Source: an uncultured Bacteroidales bacterium (GTDB lineage: Bacteria; Bacteroidota; Bacteroidia; Bacteroidales; P3). Taken from it: a stretch of DNA of 33,281 nt. Shown here one piece after another: positions 6,897-14,373 of the stretch. Every line of letters starts with the position of its first letter. Positions within the stretch are counted from its first letter, which is position 1. The notes beneath the pieces were generated by a model. That model searched no databases. It was not told the DNA's origin and was given only the letters and a program-made list of their open reading frames with translations. The DNA is taken from the NCBI GenBank assembly GCA_905234695.1, contig CAJOHZ010000022.1, positions 1-33,281 on the forward strand. Direction: 5' to 3'. A program made the position numbers and the translations under genes.

Positions 6897-8870
6897 ATGA
6901 TAAATAATGCCAATATAATCAGATCCATATTTTTAAGTTTGTTTTTATGCCTTATTCATAATTTATATGGACAAACTGCAACGCCGGAATATGCCCTTGA
7001 GGTATCTGATGCTTTTTTTGACATACAATATGGCATCACTCCACTTTTTGAAGATATAACACCCATAATGGACGGAGAGACAACGTGTCTCTATCAAATA
7101 CGTTATCAAAATGGCGAATGGTGCATTATTTCTGCCGATATGTCTATAGATCCAATATTGGCATACGGTTTGTCCAATATAGACGAGAATGATGAACCCG
7201 AAGGTTTTACTGACCTCGTTAAATGGTACACTAATCAAATTGCAGAAAATATCAGCAACCGTACCTCCATTGCAGAAACAAATCCTGTATGGCAATCAAT
7301 TCTTTCTTCTTCCAGAAACCACATTCGCAATTATTCAACCGAAGACTCTCTTTTGGATATGACAGGACGCGGCAATTTAAAATGGGGACAATCATACAAT
7401 AATGATGGCGGTTGTTCTCCGTCATATAACAGTAGATGTCCCGAAAGTGATGGTCACGAGTGCCATTGTGGACACTTTCATTTAGGATGTGGTGCCGTTG
7501 CGATGGGGCAGATAATGTGGTACTGGCAATGGCCAAAACAGTCACACTACAGAATTTATCATTGGGAAATAATGCAGGGGACCTTGAATAACAATACCCC
7601 CTCTAACAATGCAACCGAAGTCGCAAACTTTTTATATGATTGTGCTGAAGCTTCGAGTATGTCATATCATTGCTATGGTTCCTGGACTGTTTCAGACAGC
7701 ATTATCTCCGCTTTTAAAACAACATTCAACTACAGAGGAGTGAAAAAACATTATATGAAAGATTGGGAACACGACAAGGTATGGAGTAATTTGATAAAAT
7801 CAGAAATCGACAATGGTAGACCTGTAATACTATATGGAGATCACGGAACGTTTATTAGCGGCCATTTCTTTATAGCTGACGGATACAAAGATCTTGGATG
7901 GAGACTTCTTTTCCACATTAATTGGGGCCATAGAGGTAATCATAACGGATTCTGTAGATTAGAAAAATTGTATGAGCAGGATATTAGTTATTACAACCTA
8001 CACAACAGGGCTATAGTCGGCATTTCACCGACATATAATGAAACCAACATAACCGAGCTGCCGTACTCAAATATCCCATATCATCACAAAAGAAAAGAAT
8101 ACGCCTATCAAGGAGTCTATGTACCTGCGTCAAATTCAAGTCTCATTGTCAGAAGCGGGGCAGAACTGACCATAGAGGCTGGCTCCGAAATCATTCTCCA
8201 GCCTGGTTTTACTGCCGAATATGGCAGCGAAGTAGACATCAAAATTAATCCCGACTGGCAAAGCCAAATGGCCATCTCCGTTCCTTACTGGCCTAACGCA
8301 ATTAGAGTAGGTATTGACGATGGTTATTGTATAGAAACAAAAAATGCAGACTCCTGGGAGTTTACACTTATCAACAATGGCGGAGCAATTGTTTTTCAAA
8401 GTGCCGGATCCATTAATTCTGAAAGGACCTGTTTGTGGGATGGACAAGGAGTACCTCAGGGAAACTATTATGGAATCGTGGCATTGAAAAATAGTTATGG
8501 AAGACGCCTGGAGAATAATTTAAACATCCTTGTTTTGCCAACCTCAACCTCACCACAAAATACCCCGATGGATGATTTGGCTGATACAGAAGAACACTGC
8601 ATTGTCCAAGAAATCTCCAAGGTCTTCGAATCGGGAAATGAAGCATATGTTTTCCCAAATCCTTCTACTGGCATTTTCACCATTGAAATCAAAGACGACA
8701 CCATAAATGATATTTCCGTATTCAATTCATCAGGGAAACGTGTGTATATCGATGCAAATATTGAGAGATCAGATTACTCATTAAACCTGACAAGTTTTGC
8801 AAAAGGAGTTTATTATGTAGCCATTCAAGGTGCATACAAACAATACAAAAATAAAATCATAATCAACTAA
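6897..8870 (+). CDS. Secreted C10 (streptopain-like) cysteine protease with T9SS sorting domain
   Basis: A 657-residue exported protease. In order: a signal peptide (residues 1-26, ending near YGQ); a pro-domain of the SpeB propeptide type with the typical WCIISADMSIDPILAYG; a C10 catalytic domain (about 155-380) with nucleophile Cys198 in GCGAVAMGQIMWYW and catalytic His323 in SGHFFIADGY; a beta-rich region with LTIEAGSEIILQPGF; and a C-terminal T9SS type A sorting domain (about 583-657) beginning VFPNPSTGIFTIEI and ending KNKIIIN. It is predicted to leave the cell by type IX secretion and act on host or dietary protein. The motif after the histidine reads NWGHRGNHNGF, where the family usually has NWGWGG. 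Base composition is much more AT-rich than the neighbours, suggesting transfer. A small lipoprotein gene follows after 11 nt. Confidence 0.9.
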   Translation: MINNANIIRSIFLSLFLCLIHNLYGQTATPEYALEVSDAFFDIQYGITPLFEDITPIMDGETTCLYQIRYQNGEWCIISADMSIDPILAYGLSNIDENDEPEGFTDLVKWYTNQIAENISNRTSIAETNPVWQSILSSSRNHIRNYSTEDSLLDMTGRGNLKWGQSYNNDGGCSPSYNSRCPESDGHECHCGHFHLGCGAVAMGQIMWYWQWPKQSHYRIYHWEIMQGTLNNNTPSNNATEVANFLYDCAEASSMSYHCYGSWTVSDSIISAFKTTFNYRGVKKHYMKDWEHDKVWSNLIKSEIDNGRPVILYGDHGTFISGHFFIADGYKDLGWRLLFHINWGHRGNHNGFCRLEKLYEQDISYYNLHNRAIVGISPTYNETNITELPYSNIPYHHKRKEYAYQGVYVPASNSSLIVRSGAELTIEAGSEIILQPGFTAEYGSEVDIKINPDWQSQMAISVPYWPNAIRVGIDDGYCIETKNADSWEFTLINNGGAIVFQSAGSINSERTCLWDGQGVPQGNYYGIVALKNSYGRRLENNLNILVLPTSTSPQNTPMDDLADTEEHCIVQEISKVFESGNEAYVFPNPSTGIFTIEIKDDTINDISVFNSSGKRVYIDANIERSDYSLNLTSFAKGVYYVAIQGAYKQYKNKIIIN

Positions 8871-8881
8871 ACATATATACA

Positions 8882-9403
8882 ATGAGGAAAATAACTATTA
8901 TTGCACTTCTGCCGTTTGTAATGTGCACAAGCTGCGATTGGTATTGTGTCAATCCTAGCATAGAAGAATTCATTACTGTATATTTGTATAAATACAATAC
9001 GGGTGAGCAATATATAAATAACGTAAAACTCAAATTGGATGGTATTGATACACTATTAATATCCAATAAGTTCATAGGATATTATCATAACGGATACATG
9101 GCAAGAAGGACTCAAGATGTTCCAGATACATCCCATATTTTTGTATTATCCATCACTTATGACGCTCTCGACACAATGAATGACGGATGGAAAGCACACT
9201 TTAGAGATTACGTAATAGCCAATATATGGATATCCGAAATATATACTACGGACATTTGCTTTTGCCACAAACGGCCTTGTTTTTATGAAAATTATCCATT
9301 CATATTCATGGCAAAAGATGGTACATTTCATTTTGACCCGACAAAAACTAATCAGATGATTGATGATAAAACTATATGGAAGTATTTTGAGCGGATTATA
9401 TAA
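8882..9403 (+). CDS. Small putative lipoprotein downstream of the C10 protease
   Basis: A 173-residue protein I do not recognise by sequence. The N-terminus (MRKITIIALLPFVMCTSC) is a short lipoprotein signal, with Cys18 (or Cys15) as likely lipidation site. The mature part is rich in Tyr, Ile and Asp, with a Cys-containing segment ICFCHKRPCFYENYPF near residue 125. It has no internal membrane span. It starts 11 nt after the C10 protease stop, shares its low GC and is almost surely cotranscribed. In Streptococcus (spi) and Bacteroides fragilis (bfi genes) C10 proteases are encoded beside small inhibitors, some exported. By position this protein could be such an inhibitor, but it is longer than those and the role is inference only. 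Confidence 0.8.
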   Translation: MRKITIIALLPFVMCTSCDWYCVNPSIEEFITVYLYKYNTGEQYINNVKLKLDGIDTLLISNKFIGYYHNGYMARRTQDVPDTSHIFVLSITYDALDTMNDGWKAHFRDYVIANIWISEIYTTDICFCHKRPCFYENYPFIFMAKDGTFHFDPTKTNQMIDDKTIWKYFERII

Positions 9404-9563
9404 ATGCCGTTTCTACTTCAAAGACATCAATCAACATCCCCAACATCAGATTTACGGTATAGAACTGGAGGCGTTGTAGGGTCTGGTATTATGGTTCTCA
9501 ATCCCCATATCTGCTCCAGGTCATCCATAAAGCTGTTCGAGAATAGTTCGGTTAGGGGTACAA
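9404..9563. other. Unassigned segment, possible gene remnant
   Basis: Between the lipoprotein and the next terminator. The minus strand is open from 9579 to a stop at 9427-9429 and reads like a protein tail (including MDDLEQIWGLRTIIPDPTTP), with no plausible start or promoter. The plus strand is open as well. It may be a truncated gene end or a structured non-coding element; CTGGAG at about 9464 can pair with CTCCAG at about 9516. No function is assigned. Confidence 0.3.
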
Positions 9564-9597
9564 AAAAGCGACAAAATCAACTGATTTTGTCGCTTTT
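9564..9597. terminator. Bidirectional terminator
   Basis: A 16-bp perfect stem (9564-9579 with 9582-9597) with a 2-nt loop, flanked by A-runs on the left and T-runs on the right, lies between convergent genes. Its sequence is close to the tRNA-Glu terminator. Confidence 0.8.
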
Positions 9598-9617
9598 GCT
9601 TTATCTTCCCTACCCTC

Positions 9618-10349
9618 TTATCGGATGGGGAACTGATAGCCGATGGTGAGGAGCACGGCTAAATTGTTTCCATTGGGCACCACGGCTTGATTCTTGGAGC
9701 CGTAATAGGCGTTTTCATTTGTCTTTAATACATCTGTTCCTTCCGACACGGCCAACATACCGTAGTCGAAATGCAGCATGAAGGTAAGGTCTTTGTACTC
9801 GTATCCACCCGCTATGATGAAACCGAAATCCATTCGGTTCAACTCGTTGAAGGCATCTTCGTTGATTCTGTAGTTCCATGTACGCTGGGGCATGCCCGGA
9901 GAAATCTTGTAGTCGTTGCGGGTGCCGATGACACCAAAGCTGAATGCCGGGCCCACAGAGAAGAGCGCCCGATGTCCCGGGGAGCGGATGGGCAGTTCAT
10001 AGCGCACCGTGGCAAGGATGGGAATCTGCGCATACCAACCCACGTAGGAACCCTCGCGGATGGACATGTTGAGATTCTTCTCCAAGACCTCTTTGAAATT
10101 GGTACCACGGCGGATGAAGTTCACTCCCGTCTGCAGGCAGAAACTCTCCGCCAGCATCGACTGCGAATTGGTGAAGGCGTACGAGACATAAAGGCCTGCA
10201 TTGGCCCCCATGATTGGCGACGACGAGGCCATGTCGTCGACATAGCCAGCCAGTCCCACACCCCCTCGGACACCCCAGTTAATGAACTGTGCCTGTGCCG
10301 TAATAGTGAGGGTTGTAATCAGTGTCAAGATGACAAGTACCTTTTTCAT
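9618..10349 (-). CDS. Outer membrane beta-barrel protein (porin-family type)
   Basis: A 243-residue protein with a clear signal peptide (MKKVLVILTLITTLTITAQAQ, cleavage near residue 21) and a run of alternating amphipathic strands ending in an aromatic/charged tail (LLTIGYQFPIR). This fits the PF13568-like outer membrane beta-barrel group common in Bacteroidota. Glycine-rich early strands (WGVRGGVGLAGY) are typical. The function is unknown; such small barrels are often structural or transport accessories. It lies 62 bp downstream of DPP IV on the same strand and has its own -7 box, so it can be expressed separately. A strong terminator lies after its stop. Confidence 0.8.
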   Translation of the reverse strand: MKKVLVILTLITTLTITAQAQFINWGVRGGVGLAGYVDDMASSSPIMGANAGLYVSYAFTNSQSMLAESFCLQTGVNFIRRGTNFKEVLEKNLNMSIREGSYVGWYAQIPILATVRYELPIRSPGHRALFSVGPAFSFGVIGTRNDYKISPGMPQRTWNYRINEDAFNELNRMDFGFIIAGGYEYKDLTFMLHFDYGMLAVSEGTDVLKTNENAYYGSKNQAVVPNGNNLAVLLTIGYQFPIR

Positions 10350-10369
10350 AATGCTCTTTTTCGGTTGTG

Positions 10370-10377
10370 CAAAGATA
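10370..10377 (-). promoter_or_regulatory. Probable -7 box for the beta-barrel gene
   Basis: The minus strand reads TATCTTTG, 20 bp before the start codon at 10349. No convincing -33 element is seen. Confidence 0.45.
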
Positions 10378-10411
10378 CGACTATTTTTTGAATTGATGAC
10401 TTTTTTCTCGT

Positions 10412-12589
10412 TTAGAGCTTGCGATGGATGAAATCCGTCATAAGCTGGTAAAGGTTGAGGCGGGTGTTGCCGCCATAGATGCTGTGGTTCTTGTTGGGGT
10501 AGATACGGAACTCGAACTGCTTGCCCGCAGTCTCCAACGCAGTGACCATGTCGACGGCGTTCTGGAAATGGACGTTGTCGTCGCCGGTGCCGTGCACCAG
10601 CAGATAGTTACCCTTCAGCAGGTGAGCGAAGTTCAGCGGCGAGTTGTCGTCGTAGCCGCGCGGGTTGTCCTGCGGACGTTGGAGGAAACGCTCGGTGTAG
10701 ATGTTGTCGTAGTAACGCCAGGTGATGACGGGAGCCACTGCAATGGCGGTCTTGTACACCTCGTGTCCCTTGAGGATGGAAAGCGTGGAGAGGTAGCCGC
10801 CAAAACTCCATCCGAAGATGCCAATACGGCTCTCGTCAATCCACGGCTTCCTGCCAAACCAGCGAGCCGCCTCGACGGCATCCTCGCATTCGAACTTACC
10901 CATGTTGCGATAGGTCATCTTCTTGAATTGGGCTCCCCGACCACCGGTACCGCGGCCGTCGAAACAGGCCACGACATACCCCTGCTGAGCCAACATGTGG
11001 AACCAGTAGTAGTCGTTGTAACCATAGCTGTTGGTTACTTGCTGATTGCCGGGACCACCATAGACATAGAAGAAGAGAGGATACCGCTTGGTGGAGTCGA
11101 AGTCGGGCGGCAGAATGATGTAGTAGTTCAATTCGGTGCCCATAGAGGTGGTTAGGGTGCCGAACTGTTTGCGTCCCACGCCGTACTCCTTCATGCGCTG
11201 CTTCAGTTCTGCATTGTCCTGAAGGGTTTTCATCAACTTGCCACTGTTGTTGTGCAGGGTGTACACCGGAGGGGTGTTGGCATCGGTGAAGGTGCTGATA
11301 TAGTATTTGCAGTTGGCACTGAAATTGGCACTGTACCAACCCGGCTTATCGCTGAGTTTAGTCTTTTTCTTGCCTTTGAAGTCTATGGCATACAGTTCCT
11401 TGTTCAGCGGGGAACTCTCGTGCGAGAGGTAGTATATCCGTCCCTCTTTCTCGTCAACGGCACATACCGACACCACGTCATAGTTGCCCTTGGTGATCTG
11501 CAATGCATCGCCCCCGTCGAGCGAATAGAGGTAGATATGGTTGTAGCCGTCGCGCTCGCTGGTGAACAGCATGTGCTTGCCGTCCTTGAGGAACATCCAT
11601 GTGTCGGGAACCTCGACATAGGTGTCGGCAGTCTCAGTGTAGATGGGGCGAAGTGCGCCGGTGGTGGCATCGGCAAGCAGCATTTCCATCTTGTTCTGCA
11701 GACGGTTCATCCGCATCACGGCCAGTTTGTTGGGGTCTTGCGACCATTGGATGCGGGGGATGTACTGGTCGTTCTGACTTCCGACATCCAGTTTGAGGGT
11801 CTTGCGGGTTGCGAGGTCGTATATCAGGACATCAACCACCGAATTATCCTCACCGGCCTTGGGGTATTTGTAGGTGTAGTTCTCGGGGTATAACTCGCCC
11901 CACATCTGCATGGAATACTCTTTCACCTTGCTCTCGTCGAAGCGATAGAAGGCGATTTTCTTGCTGTCGGGCGACCAGTAGAAGCCCTGTGTGATGGAAA
12001 ACTCCTCTTCGTACACCCAGTCGGTGGTGCCATAGATGACTTCGTTGATTTTACCATCCTCGGTCACCTGAATCTCCTGCTTTGAACCGAGGTTCATCAC
12101 ATAGAGATTGTTGTTGCGCACAAAGGCCACCATGCGGCCATCGGGCGAAAGGGTTGTGAGGCGTTGCTTGCCCCCCTCTCGGGTAATGCACTCCATTTGT
12201 CCGTCGGCCACATAATAAATATAGTAGCTGCTCACCCCGCTATGGCGGTAGATGGGTTCGAACTCGGCACTTAACAGTATCTTCTGTTCGTCCTGCGAGA
12301 AGGCATACGACTCGACTACCGGCATCGGACGAGCGTTCTTGCGCATCGGGTCACTGAAAGCGCATACCACACCTTCACGCTCACCGGTCTTGTAGCTGTA
12401 TTTCTCGATACCGCTACGGGTCAGCACGCAGTAGTGCTCGCCATCCTGCATGGAACGGATGGAACTGATGCCGCTCGCGCGGAACGTCCCTTTAGACCAG
12501 ATGTCCTCCAGGGTTATCTGCTTGTTCTGGGCGGCCACTCCGCCGAGGATTGCCATTGTCAATGCGACAGCAAGAAGTCTTTTCATCAA
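10412..12589 (-). CDS. Dipeptidyl peptidase IV (S9B family)
   Basis: A 725-residue serine peptidase that removes X-Pro (and X-Ala) dipeptides from peptide N-termini, expected in the periplasm. A signal peptide ends near residue 20 (GGVAAQ). The N-terminal beta-propeller carries DWVYEEEF, whose glutamates bind the substrate amino end in DPP IV. The C-terminal alpha/beta-hydrolase domain has a complete triad: Ser595 in GWSFGGY, Asp670 in GTGDDNVHFQ and His702 in NKNHSIYGG. The length matches Porphyromonas-type DPP IV (about 720). It lies between pckA and a small beta-barrel gene on the same strand. With the DPP5-type enzyme at 18933 it suggests degradation of oligopeptides to dipeptides in the periplasm. 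Confidence 0.95.
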   Translation of the reverse strand: MMKRLLAVALTMAILGGVAAQNKQITLEDIWSKGTFRASGISSIRSMQDGEHYCVLTRSGIEKYSYKTGEREGVVCAFSDPMRKNARPMPVVESYAFSQDEQKILLSAEFEPIYRHSGVSSYYIYYVADGQMECITREGGKQRLTTLSPDGRMVAFVRNNNLYVMNLGSKQEIQVTEDGKINEVIYGTTDWVYEEEFSITQGFYWSPDSKKIAFYRFDESKVKEYSMQMWGELYPENYTYKYPKAGEDNSVVDVLIYDLATRKTLKLDVGSQNDQYIPRIQWSQDPNKLAVMRMNRLQNKMEMLLADATTGALRPIYTETADTYVEVPDTWMFLKDGKHMLFTSERDGYNHIYLYSLDGGDALQITKGNYDVVSVCAVDEKEGRIYYLSHESSPLNKELYAIDFKGKKKTKLSDKPGWYSANFSANCKYYISTFTDANTPPVYTLHNNSGKLMKTLQDNAELKQRMKEYGVGRKQFGTLTTSMGTELNYYIILPPDFDSTKRYPLFFYVYGGPGNQQVTNSYGYNDYYWFHMLAQQGYVVACFDGRGTGGRGAQFKKMTYRNMGKFECEDAVEAARWFGRKPWIDESRIGIFGWSFGGYLSTLSILKGHEVYKTAIAVAPVITWRYYDNIYTERFLQRPQDNPRGYDDNSPLNFAHLLKGNYLLVHGTGDDNVHFQNAVDMVTALETAGKQFEFRIYPNKNHSIYGGNTRLNLYQLMTDFIHRKL

Positions 12590-12684
12590 AGTTAAGAAGT
12601 AAGATTAAAATCTAAGAAGTATTTGTTTAATTTGAGCCAAGAGGTAAGAGCTTAGTTTAGCCCTTACCTCTTAGTTCATACTTT
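12590..12684. other. Intergenic hairpin and short repeats between pckA and DPP IV
   Basis: Two TAAGAAGT copies lie around the inverted repeat AGATTAAAATCT (about 12602-12613). Next comes a 10-bp hairpin, 12639-12648 with 12663-12672. Without a T-run it is not a clear terminator. The TAAGAAGT words recur in the repeat at 27923. Confidence 0.45.
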
Positions 12685-14307
12685 TCAGAGTTTCGGACCT
12701 GCAGCGACGAGGGCCTTGCCAGCTTCGTTGTGGGTGAACTTCTCGAAGTTCTTGATGAAGCGGGAAGAAAGGTCTTTGGCCTTGGTCTCCCACTCGCAGG
12801 CGCAGCCGTAGGTGTCGCGCGGGTCGAGAATCTTCGGGTCGACGCCGGGAAGGGCCGTGGGCACCTCGAAGTCGAAGTAGGGAATCTTCTTCGTGGGGGC
12901 CTTCTCGATGGAGCCGTCAAGGATGGCATCGATGATACCACGGGTGTCCTTGATGGAGATGCGCTTGCCAGTACCGTTCCAGCCGGTATTGACCAGATAG
13001 GCCTTGGCGCCACTCTTCTCCATGCGCTTCACTAACTCCTCGGCATACTTGGTGGGATGCAATTCGAGGAAGGCCTGGCCGAAGCAGGCGCTGAAGGTAG
13101 GCGTGGGTTCGGTGATGCCGCGCTCAGTACCAGCCAACTTGGCGGTGAAACCGCTCAGGAAGTAATACTTGCACTGGTCGGGTGTGAGAATGCTGACGGG
13201 AGGCAGCACGCCAAAGGCATCGGCACTGAGGAAGATGACGTTCTTGGCAGCGGGACCGGCACTCTTACCGTGAACTGGAAGGACAATCTTCTCAATATGG
13301 TCGATAGGATAGCTCACACGGGTGTTCTCGGTGACGCTCTTGTCGGCAAAATTAATCTTACCGTTAGCATCGACGGTCACATTCTCCAGCAGCGCGTTGC
13401 GACGAATGGCATTGTAGATGTCGGGCTCGCTGTCTTTGTCGAGGTTGATGACCTTGGCATAGCAACCGCCTTCGAAGTTGAAGACACCCTCGTCATCCCA
13501 GCCATGCTCGTCATCGCCGATGAGAAGACGTTTGGGGTCGGTGCTGAGGGTAGTCTTACCGGTACCACTGAGGCCAAAGAAGATTGCAGTGTTCTTTCCC
13601 TGCATGTCGGTATTGGCGGAACAGTGCATCGAGGCAATGCCCTGCAGAGGCAGATAGTAGTTCATCATGCTGAACATACCCTTCTTCATCTCACCGCCGT
13701 ACCAGGTGTTGAGAATCACTTGTTCACGGCTGCTGACGTTGAAGGCCACACAGGTGTCGCTGTTAAGCCCCAGCTCCTTGTAGTTGTCCACCTTGGCCTT
13801 GCTGGCGGCATAGACAGTGAAATTGGGCGTGAAGCTCTTCAGGTCCTCATCGGTGGGTTTGATGAACATGTTGCGCACGAAGTGAGCCTGCCAAGCCACC
13901 TCCATGATGAAGCGCACAGCCATGCGGGTGTCTTTATTGGCACCGCAGAAAGCGTCGACCACATAGAGTTCCTTGTTGCAAAGCTGATTCTTGGCGAGGT
14001 CTCTCATCTGAGCCCACACCTCTTCGCTCATGGGGTGGTTGTCGTTCTTGTACTCGGGGGTGGTCCACCACACTGTGTTTTTGGAGTTCTCATCCATGAC
14101 GATGTATTTGTCTTTGGGTGAGCGACCCGTGTAGATACCGGTCATGACGTTGATGGCGTCGAGCTCGGTGAGCTGGCCTTTGTCATAACCCGTCAGAGCG
14201 GGGTCCATCTCCATCTTGAACAGCTCCTCATAGGAGGGGTTATAGTGGATTGCCTTTGCGCCGGTGATGCCCAGTGCTTCGAGGTCTTTCTTAATTTTGT
14301 CGATCAT
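12685..14307 (-). CDS. pckA: Phosphoenolpyruvate carboxykinase (ATP)
   Basis: A 540-residue ATP-type PEPCK interconverting oxaloacetate plus ATP with PEP, CO2 and ADP in the cytoplasm. The kinase-1a P-loop GLSGTGKTT (residues 245-253, Lys251), the metal-binding segment [11 protein letters not shown] and the substrate arginine in [10 protein letters not shown] near residue 60 are intact. The length equals that of E. coli PckA. In fermentative Bacteroidales the enzyme often runs in the carboxylating direction on the way to succinate. ppdK lies immediately upstream on the same strand, with 66 bp and a hairpin between them, so the two may be partly cotranscribed and together set the PEP-pyruvate-oxaloacetate node. 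Confidence 0.97.
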   Translation of the reverse strand: MIDKIKKDLEALGITGAKAIHYNPSYEELFKMEMDPALTGYDKGQLTELDAINVMTGIYTGRSPKDKYIVMDENSKNTVWWTTPEYKNDNHPMSEEVWAQMRDLAKNQLCNKELYVVDAFCGANKDTRMAVRFIMEVAWQAHFVRNMFIKPTDEDLKSFTPNFTVYAASKAKVDNYKELGLNSDTCVAFNVSSREQVILNTWYGGEMKKGMFSMMNYYLPLQGIASMHCSANTDMQGKNTAIFFGLSGTGKTTLSTDPKRLLIGDDEHGWDDEGVFNFEGGCYAKVINLDKDSEPDIYNAIRRNALLENVTVDANGKINFADKSVTENTRVSYPIDHIEKIVLPVHGKSAGPAAKNVIFLSADAFGVLPPVSILTPDQCKYYFLSGFTAKLAGTERGITEPTPTFSACFGQAFLELHPTKYAEELVKRMEKSGAKAYLVNTGWNGTGKRISIKDTRGIIDAILDGSIEKAPTKKIPYFDFEVPTALPGVDPKILDPRDTYGCACEWETKAKDLSSRFIKNFEKFTHNEAGKALVAAGPKL

Positions 14308-14332
14308 GGTATTTAGGTTTTAGGCATTCCTT

Positions 14333-14360
14333 GGCACTCCCAGGATTGTCTGGGAGTGCC
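14333..14360. terminator. Intercistronic hairpin between ppdK and pckA
   Basis: A perfect 11-bp stem (14333-14343 with 14350-14360) with a 6-nt loop, 13 bp after the ppdK stop. There is no T-run on the minus strand, so it may protect or attenuate the transcript rather than end it. Confidence 0.5.
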
Positions 14361-14373
14361 TGGAACTTTCAAT

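Noticed and set aside
9404..9649. An 81-residue plus-strand frame directly after the lipoprotein gene
   Set aside because: It runs through a 16-bp-stem terminator and into the antisense of the outer membrane protein gene; there is no ribosome-binding or family evidence.
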